The notes beneath the pieces were generated by a model, which was not told where the DNA came from, did no database searches, and was given only the letters and a program-made list of their open reading frames with translations. Both the position numbers and the translations under genes were made by a program. Positions 1 to 11,750 of a stretch of 64,000 bases of DNA are shown here, piece after piece (within the stretch, counting starts at the first letter, position 1; each line of letters starts with the position of its first letter). The DNA comes from Phoenix dactylifera (lineage: Eukaryota > Streptophyta > Magnoliopsida > Arecales > Arecaceae), in contig NC_052401.1 in the NCBI RefSeq assembly GCF_009389715.1, forward strand, positions 3,631,530-3,695,529. The letters run 5' to 3'.

Positions 1-3000
1 TCTCGACCTCTCCAACAATGCGCTCACCGGCGAGATACCCCACAAGCTCGCCGCCCTCGGTGGACTGAGCCTTCTGAACCTGTTCATGAACAGACTGCAC
101 GGATCGATACCGGAGTTCGTTGCGGAGCTGCCGGCTTTGCACACTCTCCAGCTCTTCATGAACAACCTCACCGGCGGTATCCCACGGAGGCTCGGCTCTA
201 ATGGCCGGATTCGGGTGCTCGACCTTTCGTCGAACAAGCTCACCGGTACCGTTCCTGATAACCTCTGCCCCTCGAACCAGCTCAAAGTCCTCATCCTGCT
301 GAAAAATTTCTTGTTTGGTCCGATCCCAGAGAGCTTGGGCAGGTGTCTGAGCCTGACCAGAGTGAGACTGGGGCAGAATTATCTCAATGGCACCATTCCT
401 CCGGGCTTCCTTTACTTGCCCCTGCTCAACCTACTAGATCTCCAAGACAACTACCTCTCTGGTCCAATCTCAGAGAATTCCAATTCTAGCCATGGCTCGA
501 CACAATTAACCCAGCTCAATCTATCAAACAACTTGCTCTCCGGACCTATCCCACACTCCTTTTCAAACATCTCTTCCCTCCAAGAACTGCAGCTAAACGG
601 CAACCGATTCAACGGCCCGATCTCCGGCACAATTGGTGAACTCCGGCGGGTTGTCATGCTTGATCTCAGCCATAATGCTCTGTCCGGAAATATCCCACCG
701 GAGATCGGCAATTGTGCTCAATTAACCTATCTGGACCTTAGCCAAAACAACCTCTCCGGTCCGATTCCACCGGAGATCGCCGAAATTGGGATACTGAGCT
801 ACATGAACCTATCGAGGAACCACCTCGACGGCATGATACCGAGGTCGATGAGCGCGATGAGGAGCCTCACGGCGGTGGATTTCTCCTTCAACAACTTGTC
901 CGGTAGGCTTCCGGACTCTGGTCAGCTGGCCTACTTCAATGCTTCATTCTTTGCAGGCAACCCTTGGCTCTGTGGGTCGGTCCTCAACAATCCGTGCAAC
1001 TACATGGCCAGCCCGGTCCAGTCCCGTCGCGGGCCGGGGCATTTCAAACTAGTTCTTGTACTGGGCCTCCTATTGTGCTCGGTGGTCTTCGCGGCGGCCG
1101 CCATCATGCGGGCGAGGTCATGCCGTCGCACATTCGACGGAGACACGTGGCGGCTGACTGCGTTCGGGCGGGTAGATTTCGGCGTGTCGGACGTTATGGA
1201 GAGCATGAAGGACGCGAACGTGATCGGGCGCGGCGGGGCGGGTGTGGTGTACCTCGGGCACACCAGCGCCGGCGAACAGATCGCCGTTAAGAGACTGATG
1301 AGGCTCGGATCCAACGGCCATGATCGCGGGTTTCGAGCTGAGATCCGGACCCTGGGGTGCATCAGGCATCGGAACATCGTACGGCTGCTTGCCTTCTGCT
1401 CCAACAGGGACACCAACGTTCTGGTGTACGAGCACATGAGCAATGGGAGCTTGGGGGAGGTGTTACACGGGAAGCGAGGGGGGTCCTTGGGGTGGGATCG
1501 CAGGTACAGGATAGCGGTGGAGGCAGCCAGGGGTCTATGCTATCTGCACCATGATTGCAGCCCCATGATAGTACACCGGGACGTAAAGAGCAACAACATC
1601 TTGCTGGGCGCTAACTTTGAGGCACACGTCGCGGATTTTGGACTCGCCAAGTTCTTGCACGATGGGGGTGCCTCCGAGTGCATGTCCGCCATCGCTGGAT
1701 CCTACGGCTATATTGCCCCTGGTACACTGTTCCCTGGCCTGTGCTCGATTTCATTTATAGCCTATGATCATGATTAGATGGTTTCTCAAGTTCATTTAAT
1801 TAACTTTGATTAACTTAAAAAAAAAAAATCCTTCTTTTGATTTAGTATTGTTATCAATTACCTAGGTGCAAAACTTTTGCTTAGCTTATTAATGTTGCAT
1901 GGCTCTAAAAAAATTTCTTGCGCCTAGCTAAGGCTCTATAAGTACTTCCATGGTATTGTTTTTTTTCATATTGAAGAAAGTTTTTGGTCATCCATGTCAT
2001 CCGGATCACCATGCATGTTGGTAGTTTTTAGATCTAGTTTTTAGAGGAAGAAATTATAAGGAAGTTGTCATGTATCGTGTGGATAAAATTAATGAGGCTT
2101 GTATGCATGCCATGATACAAACCATATGAAGAAAGAGGGGCTTGCATGATATGATTGATATCTCGTGAAAACGTGAGGGGGTGTTTTGGATATTTTTAGC
2201 GGGACCCAGCGGACAGGGACTTGTCATCGGAGGCCACGTGCCGCCCATCCATTTTGGTGAGTCCGAGGTGGATATCCGAGTCAGCGGGGCCGACACGGCA
2301 GCTTGACACCCTACATGTAAAGCCGAACAGTAGCAGTATTGGCTTTGGTGAAAGTGACTCCATGCTTGTCTTTCTTTCTTTCTTTTTTTTCTTTCTTTTT
2401 TTTTTCTTTTTTTTTTCCGCTAAAGCCTCCATGCTTGCTTAATCCTAGACTAACAATACCTTGATTCGGTTAACAAATATCATTAGTTTGGACTTTTAAC
2501 AAGCTTGAGTTTAACACTAACCCCACATGATATTTTGTGATCGTTGTGAAGGATTTATAAGGATTTGTGAAAAGTAGTAAGTTATTAGAAGAGGAGAGAT
2601 TCTCTTAGACATGCCATCTTTTTTTCTTGGTGTTAGGCCTCTAATTAAGCCACTTCCACTACTAGAATACTGTGGCATTTTTCAAAATTACAAAATTATG
2701 TGTTAGTGTGAAGATTATGTACGTATTTTAGGCTATGACATACATCAGTACCTGTTTGTATTCATCGGGAAGTATTTTAGTTAATTTATGACTTTGTTAT
2801 TGAGAAAGGAGATCGTGTTGGCTAGCCAGCATTAATTTGCAAAAGAAGTTTTTTTTTGCAAAAAAATATATTTTAGACAATTTTTTTTTTTTCTTTCAAA
2901 TAATGCATATAAGTGTCATGCCTCTGATATTGTAACTTTTTTTGTAAATTTATATCTTATGTTTATTATTCCTTTTGGGTGTAGAATATGCTTATACTCT

Positions 3001-3400
3001 TAAGGTGGATGAGAAAAGTGATGTGTATAGCTTTGGAGTGGTTCTTTTGGAGCTCATTACTGGACGACGCCCGGTTGGAGAATTTGGTGATGGGGTGGAT
3101 ATAGTGCATTGGGCCAAGAAGATCACTAATTGCAACAAAAATAATGCTTCTCAGATTGTGGATTCAAGATTGGGCGCAGTGCCTATAAACGAGGTGATGC
3201 ATGTTTTCTTTATCGCAATGCTATGCACCCACGAAAACAGTATTGAGAGGCCAACGATGAGAGAAGTGGTCCAAATGCTCTCCGAATTTTCTCATCATGC
3301 TTCAGAAGACCAGTCTCCTTCTTCCTCGGCTCCTAGAAAAGAGGACAGCCTCGACAAGGAGACCAACTGTTATAAGCTCTTTCCAGATCTCCTAATCTAA
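1..3400 (+). CDS. BAM3: LRR receptor-like kinase, BAM3/CLV1 class, 3' part
   Basis: Plasma-membrane receptor kinase of the CLAVATA1/BARELY ANY MERISTEM clade, whose members bind CLE peptides and signal through a cytoplasmic Ser/Thr kinase. The 5' end lies outside the window; the reading frame enters at base 2. Exons are 1-1721 and 2985-3400, joined in frame by a GT-AG intron at 1722-2984 that splits the activation segment after GSYGYIAP, so the apparent stop at 1777 is intronic. Seen in order: about a dozen LRRs of the plant xxLxLxxNxLxGxIP type, a membrane segment near 1043-1110, glycine loop GRGGAGVVY near 1225, the AVK lysine near 1288, HRDVKSNN from 1574, DFG from 1634, then the C-lobe in exon 2 ending in a short Ser/Glu-rich tail. 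All catalytic residues are present. The motif [11 protein letters not shown] and the kinase tail resemble BAM3 more than CLV1 or BAM1/2; that assignment is from memory, not a search. Confidence 0.93.
1722..2984 (+). other. Intron of the BAM3-like kinase gene
   Basis: The donor is CCTG|gtacac and the acceptor gtgtag|AATATG, restoring a GAA (Glu) codon in the conserved APEYAY motif. The intron is AT-rich and holds a pyrimidine-rich (CTTT)n/T tract at about 2367-2417. No gene is seen inside it. Confidence 0.9.
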
Positions 3401-4148
3401 TGATTATAGATTGTGAGTGTGGAAATTTTTTTAAGTAATGATTCTCAAGTGGGATTTTATAATGCATCCTTGCAGCTTGCATGGGTGTCCTTCCCTTTAT
3501 TTTCCTAAGGATTGGATGGAAGTTGTTGGGGAAGGAAGAAGGGTTGGAGTAAGATGGATCTCTTTTTTCTTTCCTATGTGGAAAGGTGTATAGGGTACCA
3601 TTAGCATGGCTAACATTGCCATGCGGCTCTACGTGTGGTCCATGTACAATGGTTCTCCATCATAGCATTTTGCTTTTGAAAGCATATCCCTCCAACTCTT
3701 GGTGATGTCCTTTGAGAGTTCATGCTGGGGAACTCATGGAGTGTTGGTGTAACTTTTTTACATGCTACTTGTCCTGTCATCATTTGGATAAAGTGCTAAT
3801 TATGCTCTTTTGATATATTTTATTTCTTGAAGTTAATTGCCCAAATGAAGTTAACTAATAAGAATTTCATATTTTTCGCAAGTGAAAGTTGAAAAGTGTG
3901 AGATAACACAAATTATATGTAAAGTGGTTTCAAATGAAAAGTATATGATTTGATATGAAAAAGGAGAAGATTTGAATTGGAATTTGAAGTAGCGGGCGCG
4001 TTTATAGGATTCATGGCAAGCAGGCCTTTTTTTTTTTGGTACATTAAAAAAAATAAAGAATTTTATGTCTCCATACTTGTTTGCAAAGCCAGATGGAAAA
4101 CTAAAGGAAACGATACGTATAGAACTTCCCACAACCTCACCTACGCCA
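3401..4148. other. Spacer between kinase gene and tRNA-Thr
   Basis: It probably holds the kinase 3' UTR in its first few hundred bases; no clear polyadenylation signal was singled out. The rest is AT-rich spacer. Short open frames here have no recognisable similarity. Confidence 0.5.
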
Positions 4149-4222
4149 GCTTTCATAGCTCAGTTGGTTAGAGCACCCGTTTAGTAAGCGGGAGGTCTTG
4201 AGTTCGACTCTCAATGAAAGCA
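4149..4222 (+). tRNA. trnT-AGU: tRNA-Thr (anticodon AGU)
   Basis: The sequence folds into a full cloverleaf of 74 nt without an intron. The acceptor arms GCTTTCA (4149-4155) and TGAAAGC (4215-4221) pair perfectly and A4222 is the discriminator base. The anticodon stem CCCGT/GCGGG closes the seven-base loop TTAGTAA, giving anticodon AGT. The internal A box (TAGCTCAGTTGG) and B box (AGTTCGACTC) are intact. A run of seven T at about 4242-4248 downstream fits a RNA polymerase III terminator. CCA is not encoded, as expected for a nuclear gene. The first anticodon base would be deaminated to inosine in the mature tRNA (known for this family). Confidence 0.95.
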
Positions 4223-4803
4223 AAACTGTTACGATATTTAATTTTTTTCCTTGTCACCCTAGTGCATGGCCACCCGGAAACACTCCTTTTGCTTTCTTTC
4301 TTTTTCTTTTTTTTACCTTTCTCCTTTTTTAACCAAGCAAACGTTTCAATCGGTGTTTCTCCTCCCTCCCAAAAGTTTTTCCTTTCAAATTTATCAACCT
4401 ATTTCCCTGTGACTCTTGTGTTGTCTTCATTTCTGTAAAGCTCAAGAGATGTTGTGATAAAATGGTTTTGAGAGAGATCACAAAGTGAGGACGGGAGGAA
4501 GGGTAAAAGTAGCAATTTTAGACCAACCAATAACTGTTCATATTTTAATACGTGATGTATCTGACTTTCAGTGCCATGACCAAGATTATGGAGACTTTCT
4601 TAAATAAAGTTGCGGATGGGAATTAACGGGCATCTTTCTTTTAATGTTTGCATATGACTCAGAAAACGAAGTCTCATTTTTCTATTCACCTTTTTTTTTT
4701 AATGATGTTGTGGTGTTGGATTGTTGGTATCTGTTTTCCTATGGAACTGTTTTATGATATCTGGTCTCCCCTGCAAGATACTGGTATTAATCTCATTGGT
4801 ATC
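4223..4803. other. Gene-free spacer before solo LTR
   Basis: AT-rich and pyrimidine-rich sequence; the T run just after the tRNA is its likely terminator. I see no gene. It ends in GTATC (4799-4803), the left target-site copy of the adjoining LTR. Confidence 0.5.
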
Positions 4804-5070
4804 TGTTGGGGAATAAGGCTTTTTCCCCCCAGTGACACAAGTACCCCTAAGAAGTCGCACAACCGCCAACCTCGGACAGCCGAAGTCGGCGTCCGACCTC
4901 AAGACATCCGACCTCAGAACCTCCGACCCGGAAAATTCCTGACACCCAAGGTTTATTCTTGTCAGCCACCTACTACGGCCATACCCCTCCGAGGTCCGGC
5001 CAAGGGCCATATCCTGCCGCTGCTCCGGCATTTATTGCGCACGGCCCCTGCGAACCCCCAGTTCACTCAA

Positions 5071-5221
5071 CAATTAATACGGATCTCCGGCTTACTCCAC
5101 AATTAATGCGGATCTCCGGCTTACTCCACAATTAATACGGATCTCCGGCTTACTCCACAATTAATGCGGATCTCCGGCTTACTCCACAATTAATGCGGAT
5201 CTCCGGCTTACTCCATCATTA
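5071..5221 (+). repeat. 29-bp tandem repeat in LTR U3, about 5 copies
   Basis: Copies begin near 5071, 5100, 5129, 5158 and 5187, and a decayed copy starts near 5216. Each contains CAATTAATGCGGATCTCCGG (or ATAC for ATGC). The copies are nearly identical and have no unique spacers. They lie upstream of the LTR TATA box, where tandem arrays often act as enhancer-type elements; that role is inference. Confidence 0.9.
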
Positions 5222-5480
5222 ATGCGCGTGGCTCTTGTTATCTACGGACCCGCGATTCTCCACGGCAAGTCAGCTCGGCAGAGTCCAATCAACGATGATA
5301 AATCTCTGATCTCGGCCATACCTCCGACATCAATGCAATGATTCCCCCGATCGCGTGCTGCCTCGGGTCGTACGATGACCTCACCTCCGACATCAATGCA
5401 ATGATCGTGCGCCGATCCGAGCCTGCTGCCGAATCGTACAGTGACCTCGCCCCATCACATCACAGGTAAACCGACCCTCC

Positions 5481-5487
5481 TATAAAA
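5481..5487 (+). promoter_or_regulatory. TATA box of solo LTR copy 1
   Basis: TATAAAA is followed by a GC-rich leader. The equivalent motif sits in the second LTR on the opposite strand, which supports it as the family's promoter. Confidence 0.6.
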
Positions 5488-5745
5488 GGGGGCCTTTGCT
5501 CCTCAGAGGGGGGTTGGGAAATTCCACACTCTACAAACACTGTTCTTCTTCTCTTTATACACTTTGCCCCCCATCTGACTTGAGCGTCGGAGGGCCGGCG
5601 CCGGAAAACCCGGCCACCGGTTTGTCTGCAGGCACCCGGACGGAGGACGCCGCTCGCCGACGGATCGCCGCTCCCCTGTGAGGACCTGCTGCTCCCTCTC
5701 CTCGACCGAAGATTGCCCCCGGGTCTAATTTCCAGCAACAGTATC

Positions 5746-8700
5746 TATTATGTGCATGCAAACAGTAGTAAAGCTTGTAAAAGTCTCTACAATCTGTACT
5801 CGAGTGTCGTTCTTCCGTTCCCTGGTTCGCATCATCACTGATTGCCAATTGTTCGAGTTATTTAACCACCATTGGCTTGTCTTGTCTGCATTTTTGGATG
5901 CTTGATGCATTACGCCAGATTCAATTCTTTTTTAAGAATGTTTCTACCGTACAAGTTCTTTTCCTTTTTTAAAAAAAAAAAATCTCTATAATTCCGTTAT
6001 TTTTCTTCTTGTTCTCAATCTAAATTGGTGCTTGCTTTCGTTCAATCCTTTTTCTTCAGCTTTTTGTTAGTACTTTTGTGGCTGAATGCTTGATTTGGGT
6101 TACATTGCAGGAAAAATAGGTTAAGACCTCTAAACAAATTCATGGCTGTACTTTTTCATGTCCTAGTTTATTTCTCCATAGCTCATCCGTGAGGGGACCT
6201 TTTCTTTCAGGACTGAAATGAAGCGTATGTTCAGAATCTTTTAGTGCATGATCCAAATACTTATTATGATTTTTCCTTGTTTTTTAAAAAGGCAGAAGTT
6301 TAAAGGAATACTAATATCACAGAACTTTAGCAATCAATTTCCTGGCATTTCCAATTATAAAAGATCTGCTTTGCTTAGAAACTGTCTAGGCTTGTTTTTT
6401 CAGTTGATATATTTTGTTCTCCGAATTTTTTTCTCATTTACCTCCATTAAGTTGAGGTTTCACTTATGTCATAAATCTCAGCAGCATGAGGTCATGCTTT
6501 GATTTGTCGAAGTTTCGATGGCTTCGATGGCTGATGAGTTACTTTGAAACTTTTTTTAAAAGCAAACGGAAGGGAATTATTGACAATGCACCAATACACC
6601 AAACTATGTTCATCATTTTGTTTAACAACATCCATCAAGTTTGTCCAGTATCTTACTTCTGAGTGATGGCTCTGAATTTAGAACTAACTCATTAACCACT
6701 GAATCTTATCGATCTTAGACTAATTAAGTGAGCGACTTTTAATACCCACCGCCGGAGAAAATCAAAAAACAACAGCCTTGCATGATCCAAGAGCAACTCT
6801 ATAAAACCGAAAAAGAAAGAGGGGTAAAAAAAAAGAGCCAAGCAATTATTTGGTCATTGTTGCTATCCATCATACACAAGTTCTAAAGAATTTGTTGCTA
6901 GGCCTTCTAGGTTTTGCTTTCCTTCATAGACATAGTTATTTTCATGTTGAAGATGGACCCTCAACGCTCATAACTCTAAAAGGCAATACTTTCTTGTTTG
7001 CCTTATTCTCTTGTCATCCCACTATGCAATAATAGTAGCTATTGCTCATCATTTTTTTTTTTTTTTGGGTTCCTTTGAAGCAAATGGTGTTTGCCAATTG
7101 GTTATAATACCTATTGAAGCTTTTGCAATACCTTTGCCTCTCTTTTTTTTCCTCACCAAGTGCTCTCCCAACGCATAATTCGGCCAGTGGCTTCTGTGAT
7201 TCTGACAAAAACCCTAGGGACACCCTTTGGCAGGTGATCATAATAGCCAAGGTGAGGAATTTGAGGAACCTCCTTGTGGCCGATCACCTCCAGTTCTTTT
7301 CATGTTCTTGGTCTTCACTCGTTAAGCCAAGACCCATTCTCGGGTCTTTTTAGGCAAATGCTTTTCTTCCTCTCTTGCATCACGGTACCTCTGCTAATGT
7401 ACATCTGTTAAGATCTCTATACTTGGATTCTCCTTTTTCATTTCTTCCCCTTGGAAATCCTTGGACTGTTTCCATGTGGGATCTGAGCATGTTATTGGAG
7501 AATTAAATTGTGATTTAGACATTATTTTCCAACCATGTTTTCAGCCTTTCATCTGTCAAATAAAAGTTACACCTTGCCTTGGCAGCTTTTCTTTTTTCTC
7601 AAAGTGATGGGAGGAAGCATGTTGGTTTCTACTTCTGTTCTTTATTTTCCTCAGTGTCTTAAACTTTCTCCTGGGATGCACATAGGCATATGACAATGAC
7701 CAATCCACCCTTCAATTATGCTGCTGGTGAGAAGGTGGTCGGAGTCTTTTAGGAACAAAGTACAGGTCTTCATTTAGGTGGCAGCAAAAGCATATGGAAA
7801 TCAATGAAAGAGGACAAGAGACCCATAGGCAATTGCACTCTTTTTATCCATCATTAAATCACTTTTTGGTCGACTGCAATTAGGTTGGTGCAAGCTGGGA
7901 TTAACCATGAGCTATTCCTTCCTTGATAGTGTAGTTAAGGAGAGCTGAAGCTAGATACAACTTAATTACATAGCAAAGACCTTGTTACGAAGTTCGAGTT
8001 CCACTTCTTGTCTTTGGACTCGACATGAGGTTAGCTATCCATCAAGTCTCCTCTCTTTTTGCCTTTTGCTGTTGATTTGAATATCATCTGTACAATATTG
8101 CGGGTGTTATTTTTCACGTTAAAGTTGGGCTCAACCTCTCAAGTCATTGTCCTTTTTTTTTCCTAGTGTTCGTGGCTTCGCTAAGCATCAGTTATATGAA
8201 AACTTGGTGTAAGTAAAGAAAAAGATTCAGTAAAAGAAAAGGACTCAGTAAATAGAATGACATGGTAGAAAGAATATCACCATGTCTCTCTTTTAGTCCT
8301 TCGTGCGAGTCTTTGTGATTGTTTCTGGTAACTTTCATATAATAAATTCAGCATAAAAATTTCCCTGCTGCTGTTGTGGCAATAAAGAGAATGCCATCAA
8401 GTTTGACTGAGAAGGGGTGCAGACCTCATCCTTCTGCAAATATTTAGAGTTATTTTGCTCCAAGTATGTTTGAAGATTTCATCTTTACTCTTAAAAGAAT
8501 TCTTTTCATGTCAATTTTATCAACAGATTAGCTCCTAGAAAATAGATATTTGACAATGTGGTGGTACTAGACATATGACCATCTATCAGCATGTAATTTT
8601 ACCCTCTTATATTTGAAAATAGATATGTTTTGTTGGCTATGGTAAATCTGATGCATGAATTTGTTTCTTACAATTTCACTAAATTTCCAAAATGAAATAG

Positions 8701-10111
8701 AAACGATGAATGTTAAATGGTTCAATGTGATGCACACTTTTAGGTTTTTTTCTTCCTTTCGTTCTTTTTTGCCTCTCTTTTCTCTGTCCAAAGTGTAGGT
8801 TTTTCATCTTTACAAGTGATACTGTTTTCTTTCTTCCTCTTCCACAAGAATTTGGCAAGTTCTGCCTTTTTCTTAATGAATTTCATGCATCTTCTGATAG
8901 CATAGTTGCAAGAATATTGCTATTGCAAGAGTCTTGACAATGTCCAAAAAACATTTTATAATTATTGGGACAGAAAATTAAGTAGAATAGCTCAAAAGTA
9001 ATCTTTCTAAGAAAAGGAAATTTAAAATTGAAGATAATTTCTGGTGATAAATGTGACAAATTCTAACAACTACAACAGCAGGCAACATCTTAAAATAAAT
9101 TTGCAGTTGCACTTACTTTATTGTGTTGTTCAATATATATATATACACTAACAAAAGAAAAAAATTCAGATATGAATTAATGAAATTTGGGTACAAGAAA
9201 ATCTGGTGTCCAGCAGTGGGAGATGACTCGAGATTCATGCTTCTTCCACTAAAACAAGGTTCAACTAAGACTTATAAGTGGAAGAGTTCAGACAATGAAA
9301 ACACAAATGTACAATTTTCCTGGTTCTCATTAGCTGGTATAATCTAACAAAGTAACTATCAAGAAGAAACAAAACAACGATAAGGATATTCAGATTCCTG
9401 ATTTCCCACAGTGCAGTGCGGTCTCTGATGGTAGTATCCTTCCATGATAAGCTTCCTGAAACCATGCTCCACATACTACCTTGAATTTCAAGCAAACAAA
9501 TAAATAAAGAAGGTTGGTTCTTTAGTCAATTTGTTTCATAAGCTAAAAGCTGGATTATCTGTTCACTCATTGAGTTTTGGTTACATTAAACGTCTCAGTT
9601 TGATTATATTTTAACAACTTAGCACCATCACCTTGTGACAAGACGTAGTTATCATTTTTCATGGAGCCACCAGTCCACATGCTGTTAAGAAATACAAAAA
9701 AAAGGATTTCTCACAAATATTATACCCTTGCCTAGCTAGATGCACTGTAATGCCCCTCTAAATTTGCAGTGTTGCATCCATACCATTACATTTATTTACT
9801 TTTGTGGTTATAACCCATAAATCAAGATGACATCTAGATGTCGATTTAGAGGAAAGAATATATGAATATCCACCGCTTCTTTTTGCGCATGCATGCATAT
9901 ATGGGTAAAGGCATGCATATACGTCCCTCAAAAATTCTCTTAACCTCGCAAAGTCGAATGGAGATTTTTAGACAGGTCTAGTCCTAGATGCAAAAGGCCT
10001 CTCATACATGGCCTTGGCCATCTTTCTCCCCCCTCTCCCTCCCTCCCTCCCTCCCTCCCTCGTCTTTGCTGAGTTGCTAGACCCAACAATCAAGGCATTG
10101 TAAATATGAAG
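5746..10111. other. Gene-free 4.4-kb intergenic stretch
   Basis: AT-rich sequence with scattered T and CT runs, for example (CTCC)n at about 10026-10062. Open frames are at most about 90 codons, have biased composition and resemble nothing I recognise. No tRNA, structured RNA or transposon ends were identified. Confidence 0.45.
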
Positions 10112-10540
10112 TGTGAGAACTCGTGCGGACATGTATTTAGTCCCACATCGGTTATTCGCTAGAAAAATCTTGGATACTTATACAGAATCAAAGAACCCAA
10201 ATAATACCTTATAGCTAGCCATTTTGGATGAGGTCCCGGATTGTTATAAATGGTATCAGAGCGGACCCGGCCCATAACCTATGTGGACTAGGAGACACTA
10301 TAGCACAGATCTATTGAGGCCGACCACGAGCCGATCGTTGTATTTGTAATTAGATTTGAATGGATTTGAACCCTTAGCCTGACGAGGACGCCAGGGCTGG
10401 AACGGGGATGGTATGTGAGGACCCGTGCGGATATGTGTTCAGTTATTCGTTAGGTAGATCTCGGATACTTATACAAGATCAAAAAAATCCAAATAATGTC
10501 TTCCGGCTAGCCATTTTGGATGAGGTCCTGGATTATTATA
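10112..10540 (+). mobile_element. TRIM element (miniature LTR retrotransposon)
   Basis: Two similar terminal repeats of about 130 bp, 10112-10247 and 10414-10540, both begin TGTGAG and end GATT(G/A)TTATA. They share blocks such as GCTAGCCATTTTGGATGAGG. Immediately after the left repeat lies TGGTATCAGAGC (10251-10262), the classic primer-binding site complementary to the initiator tRNA-Met 3' end. Just before the right repeat is a purine-rich stretch (GGAACGGGGATGG), a candidate polypurine tract. The internal part is only about 170 bp with no coding capacity, as in TRIMs. Flanks TGAAG (10107-10111) and CGAAG (10541-10545) look like a target duplication with one mismatch. No 5S rRNA-like box was noticed, so it is probably not Cassandra. 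Confidence 0.82.
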
Positions 10541-11292
10541 CGAAGCTTGCGAAGGATCCAATCTTTCTCCATTTCCTATGTCATCACCATCCCTAGATCG
10601 CCTTGATTAAAGTGTGGCAAGCTGCAGGATCAACCAGACCTCCCTTATTATCAACTCTATCTGAAACCTTCATTGTCTTCATGGCCTTGTCTTAGCTGCA
10701 AAGAGACTGCACATATCGTGGTGAACAAAATGGGAATGTCGAACAACCCATGATCAAAGCTTTTCTTCAGCATCGTTTAGTTTTGAACTACATCGCCCTC
10801 CCTCTTGACAACAAGGCTAGCTCCTCCCCCCACAATTTGTCACAAAATATTGCAGCTCATTTAGTTTGACGTCGAGTCACTAGCTTACGAGAGTTATTAA
10901 CTTTATCGCTCAGAAATTCTATTTATCAGGTAGACATCCTTCATAAAGTCCCCACTAAAACATAAGATTATAGCTAAACAGTGAATCTAAAGCTAAAAAA
11001 CTAAGAAATAAATTAAAATCCAGCAAACAAAGACCCTAGAATACCAATCAGGCCATTCGATACCACCATGTTTTAATATCCAAACAGCTTAAAGTGTATC
11101 ATAATAGATCCCCTGCTGCATAAGATTGGCACTTTTATCCACATTCAACAGCATCACGCAAAAGTAAATAGCCAATCCGTCTATCTTCTTCCAATAGCTG
11201 CGAAACATGATGAATACTTAACGTGCATACCCTCCAAGAATGTTGCATAGAGTAAGAGGTTCATTTATCATATGGATTTCTGTGTTATCTGC
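10541..11292. other. Gene-free spacer
   Basis: AT-rich sequence between the TRIM and the MITE; no gene or structured RNA seen. Confidence 0.4.
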
Positions 11293-11750
11293 GGGCTTGT
11301 TTGGTTCGCAGGAAAAGGAGGAGGGAAAGTGTAGTCAACGAAAAAGTAATAAGATACCTTTTGTTTGGTTGGAGTTTTCAAAGAAGAGAGACGGAAAAGT
11401 TATATTTTCATGAAAATATGATTTCCATATTTCATGAGAAAGACTTTTCCATAAGAAACATGAGAAAATTACTTTCCCATAAGCCGAAAATCACTCTATT
11501 TTTATTTTTCTCCAAAAAGGCCCTTTAGCATTAAAAACCTAATTTTTATTAAGAGTATAATAGAAATTATACATAACTTTTCCAGAAAAGTGGATGGTCG
11601 ATCAAACATAAGCACTCTAAAAATCTGTCACTTTTCCATGGTCAACGTTACATGCCAAAAGTATTTTCCAGACATCCTCTTCCTAGAAATCTATTTCCCA
11701 GGAATCATATTCGTATGAGAAAAAATGCTTCCTGCGAACCAAACGAGCCC
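11293..11750. mobile_element. MITE with about 22-bp terminal inverted repeats, 458 bp
   Basis: The left end GGGCTTGTTTGGTTCGCAGG and the reverse complement of the right end, GGGCTCGTTTGGTTCGCAGG, differ at one position. Both ends are flanked by TGC (11290-11292, 11751-11753), a likely 3-bp target duplication. There is no transposase. The TIR resembles PIF/Harbinger-type GGGCxxGTTTGGTT ends, though that superfamily usually duplicates TWA, so the class is uncertain. The body is rich in GGAAAA/TTTTCC blocks that could pair internally. Confidence 0.8.

Larger units (their letters stand above)
4804..5740 (+). mobile_element. Solo LTR (family A, copy 1), 937 bp
   Basis: It starts TGTTGGGG and ends CCAGCAACA, so the ends form the TGTTG/CAACA inverted repeat typical of an LTR. 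It is flanked by a perfect 5-bp duplication GTATC at 4799-4803 and 5741-5745. No internal retroelement genes are present, so this is a solo LTR left by recombination between two LTRs. A TATAAAA box at 5481-5487 marks the element's promoter and gives the + orientation. The GC-rich 3' part (5580-5740) would be R/U5, and the 5' part (U3) contains a tandem array. The U5 stretch with GAGCGTCGGAGGGCC resembles Ty3/gypsy LTRs, but without coding sequence the superfamily is inference. Confidence 0.92.

Noticed and set aside
1722-1777. Apparent premature stop truncating the LRR receptor kinase inside the activation segment
   Set aside because: The frame resumes exactly at 2985 with the conserved [18 protein letters not shown] sequence, and the gap has a GT donor and AG acceptor, so it is an intron, not a pseudogene break.
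5071-5221. Evenly spaced 29-bp repeats reminiscent of a CRISPR array
   Set aside because: The repeats are head to tail with no unique spacers, lie inside an LTR and are in a plant nuclear sequence.
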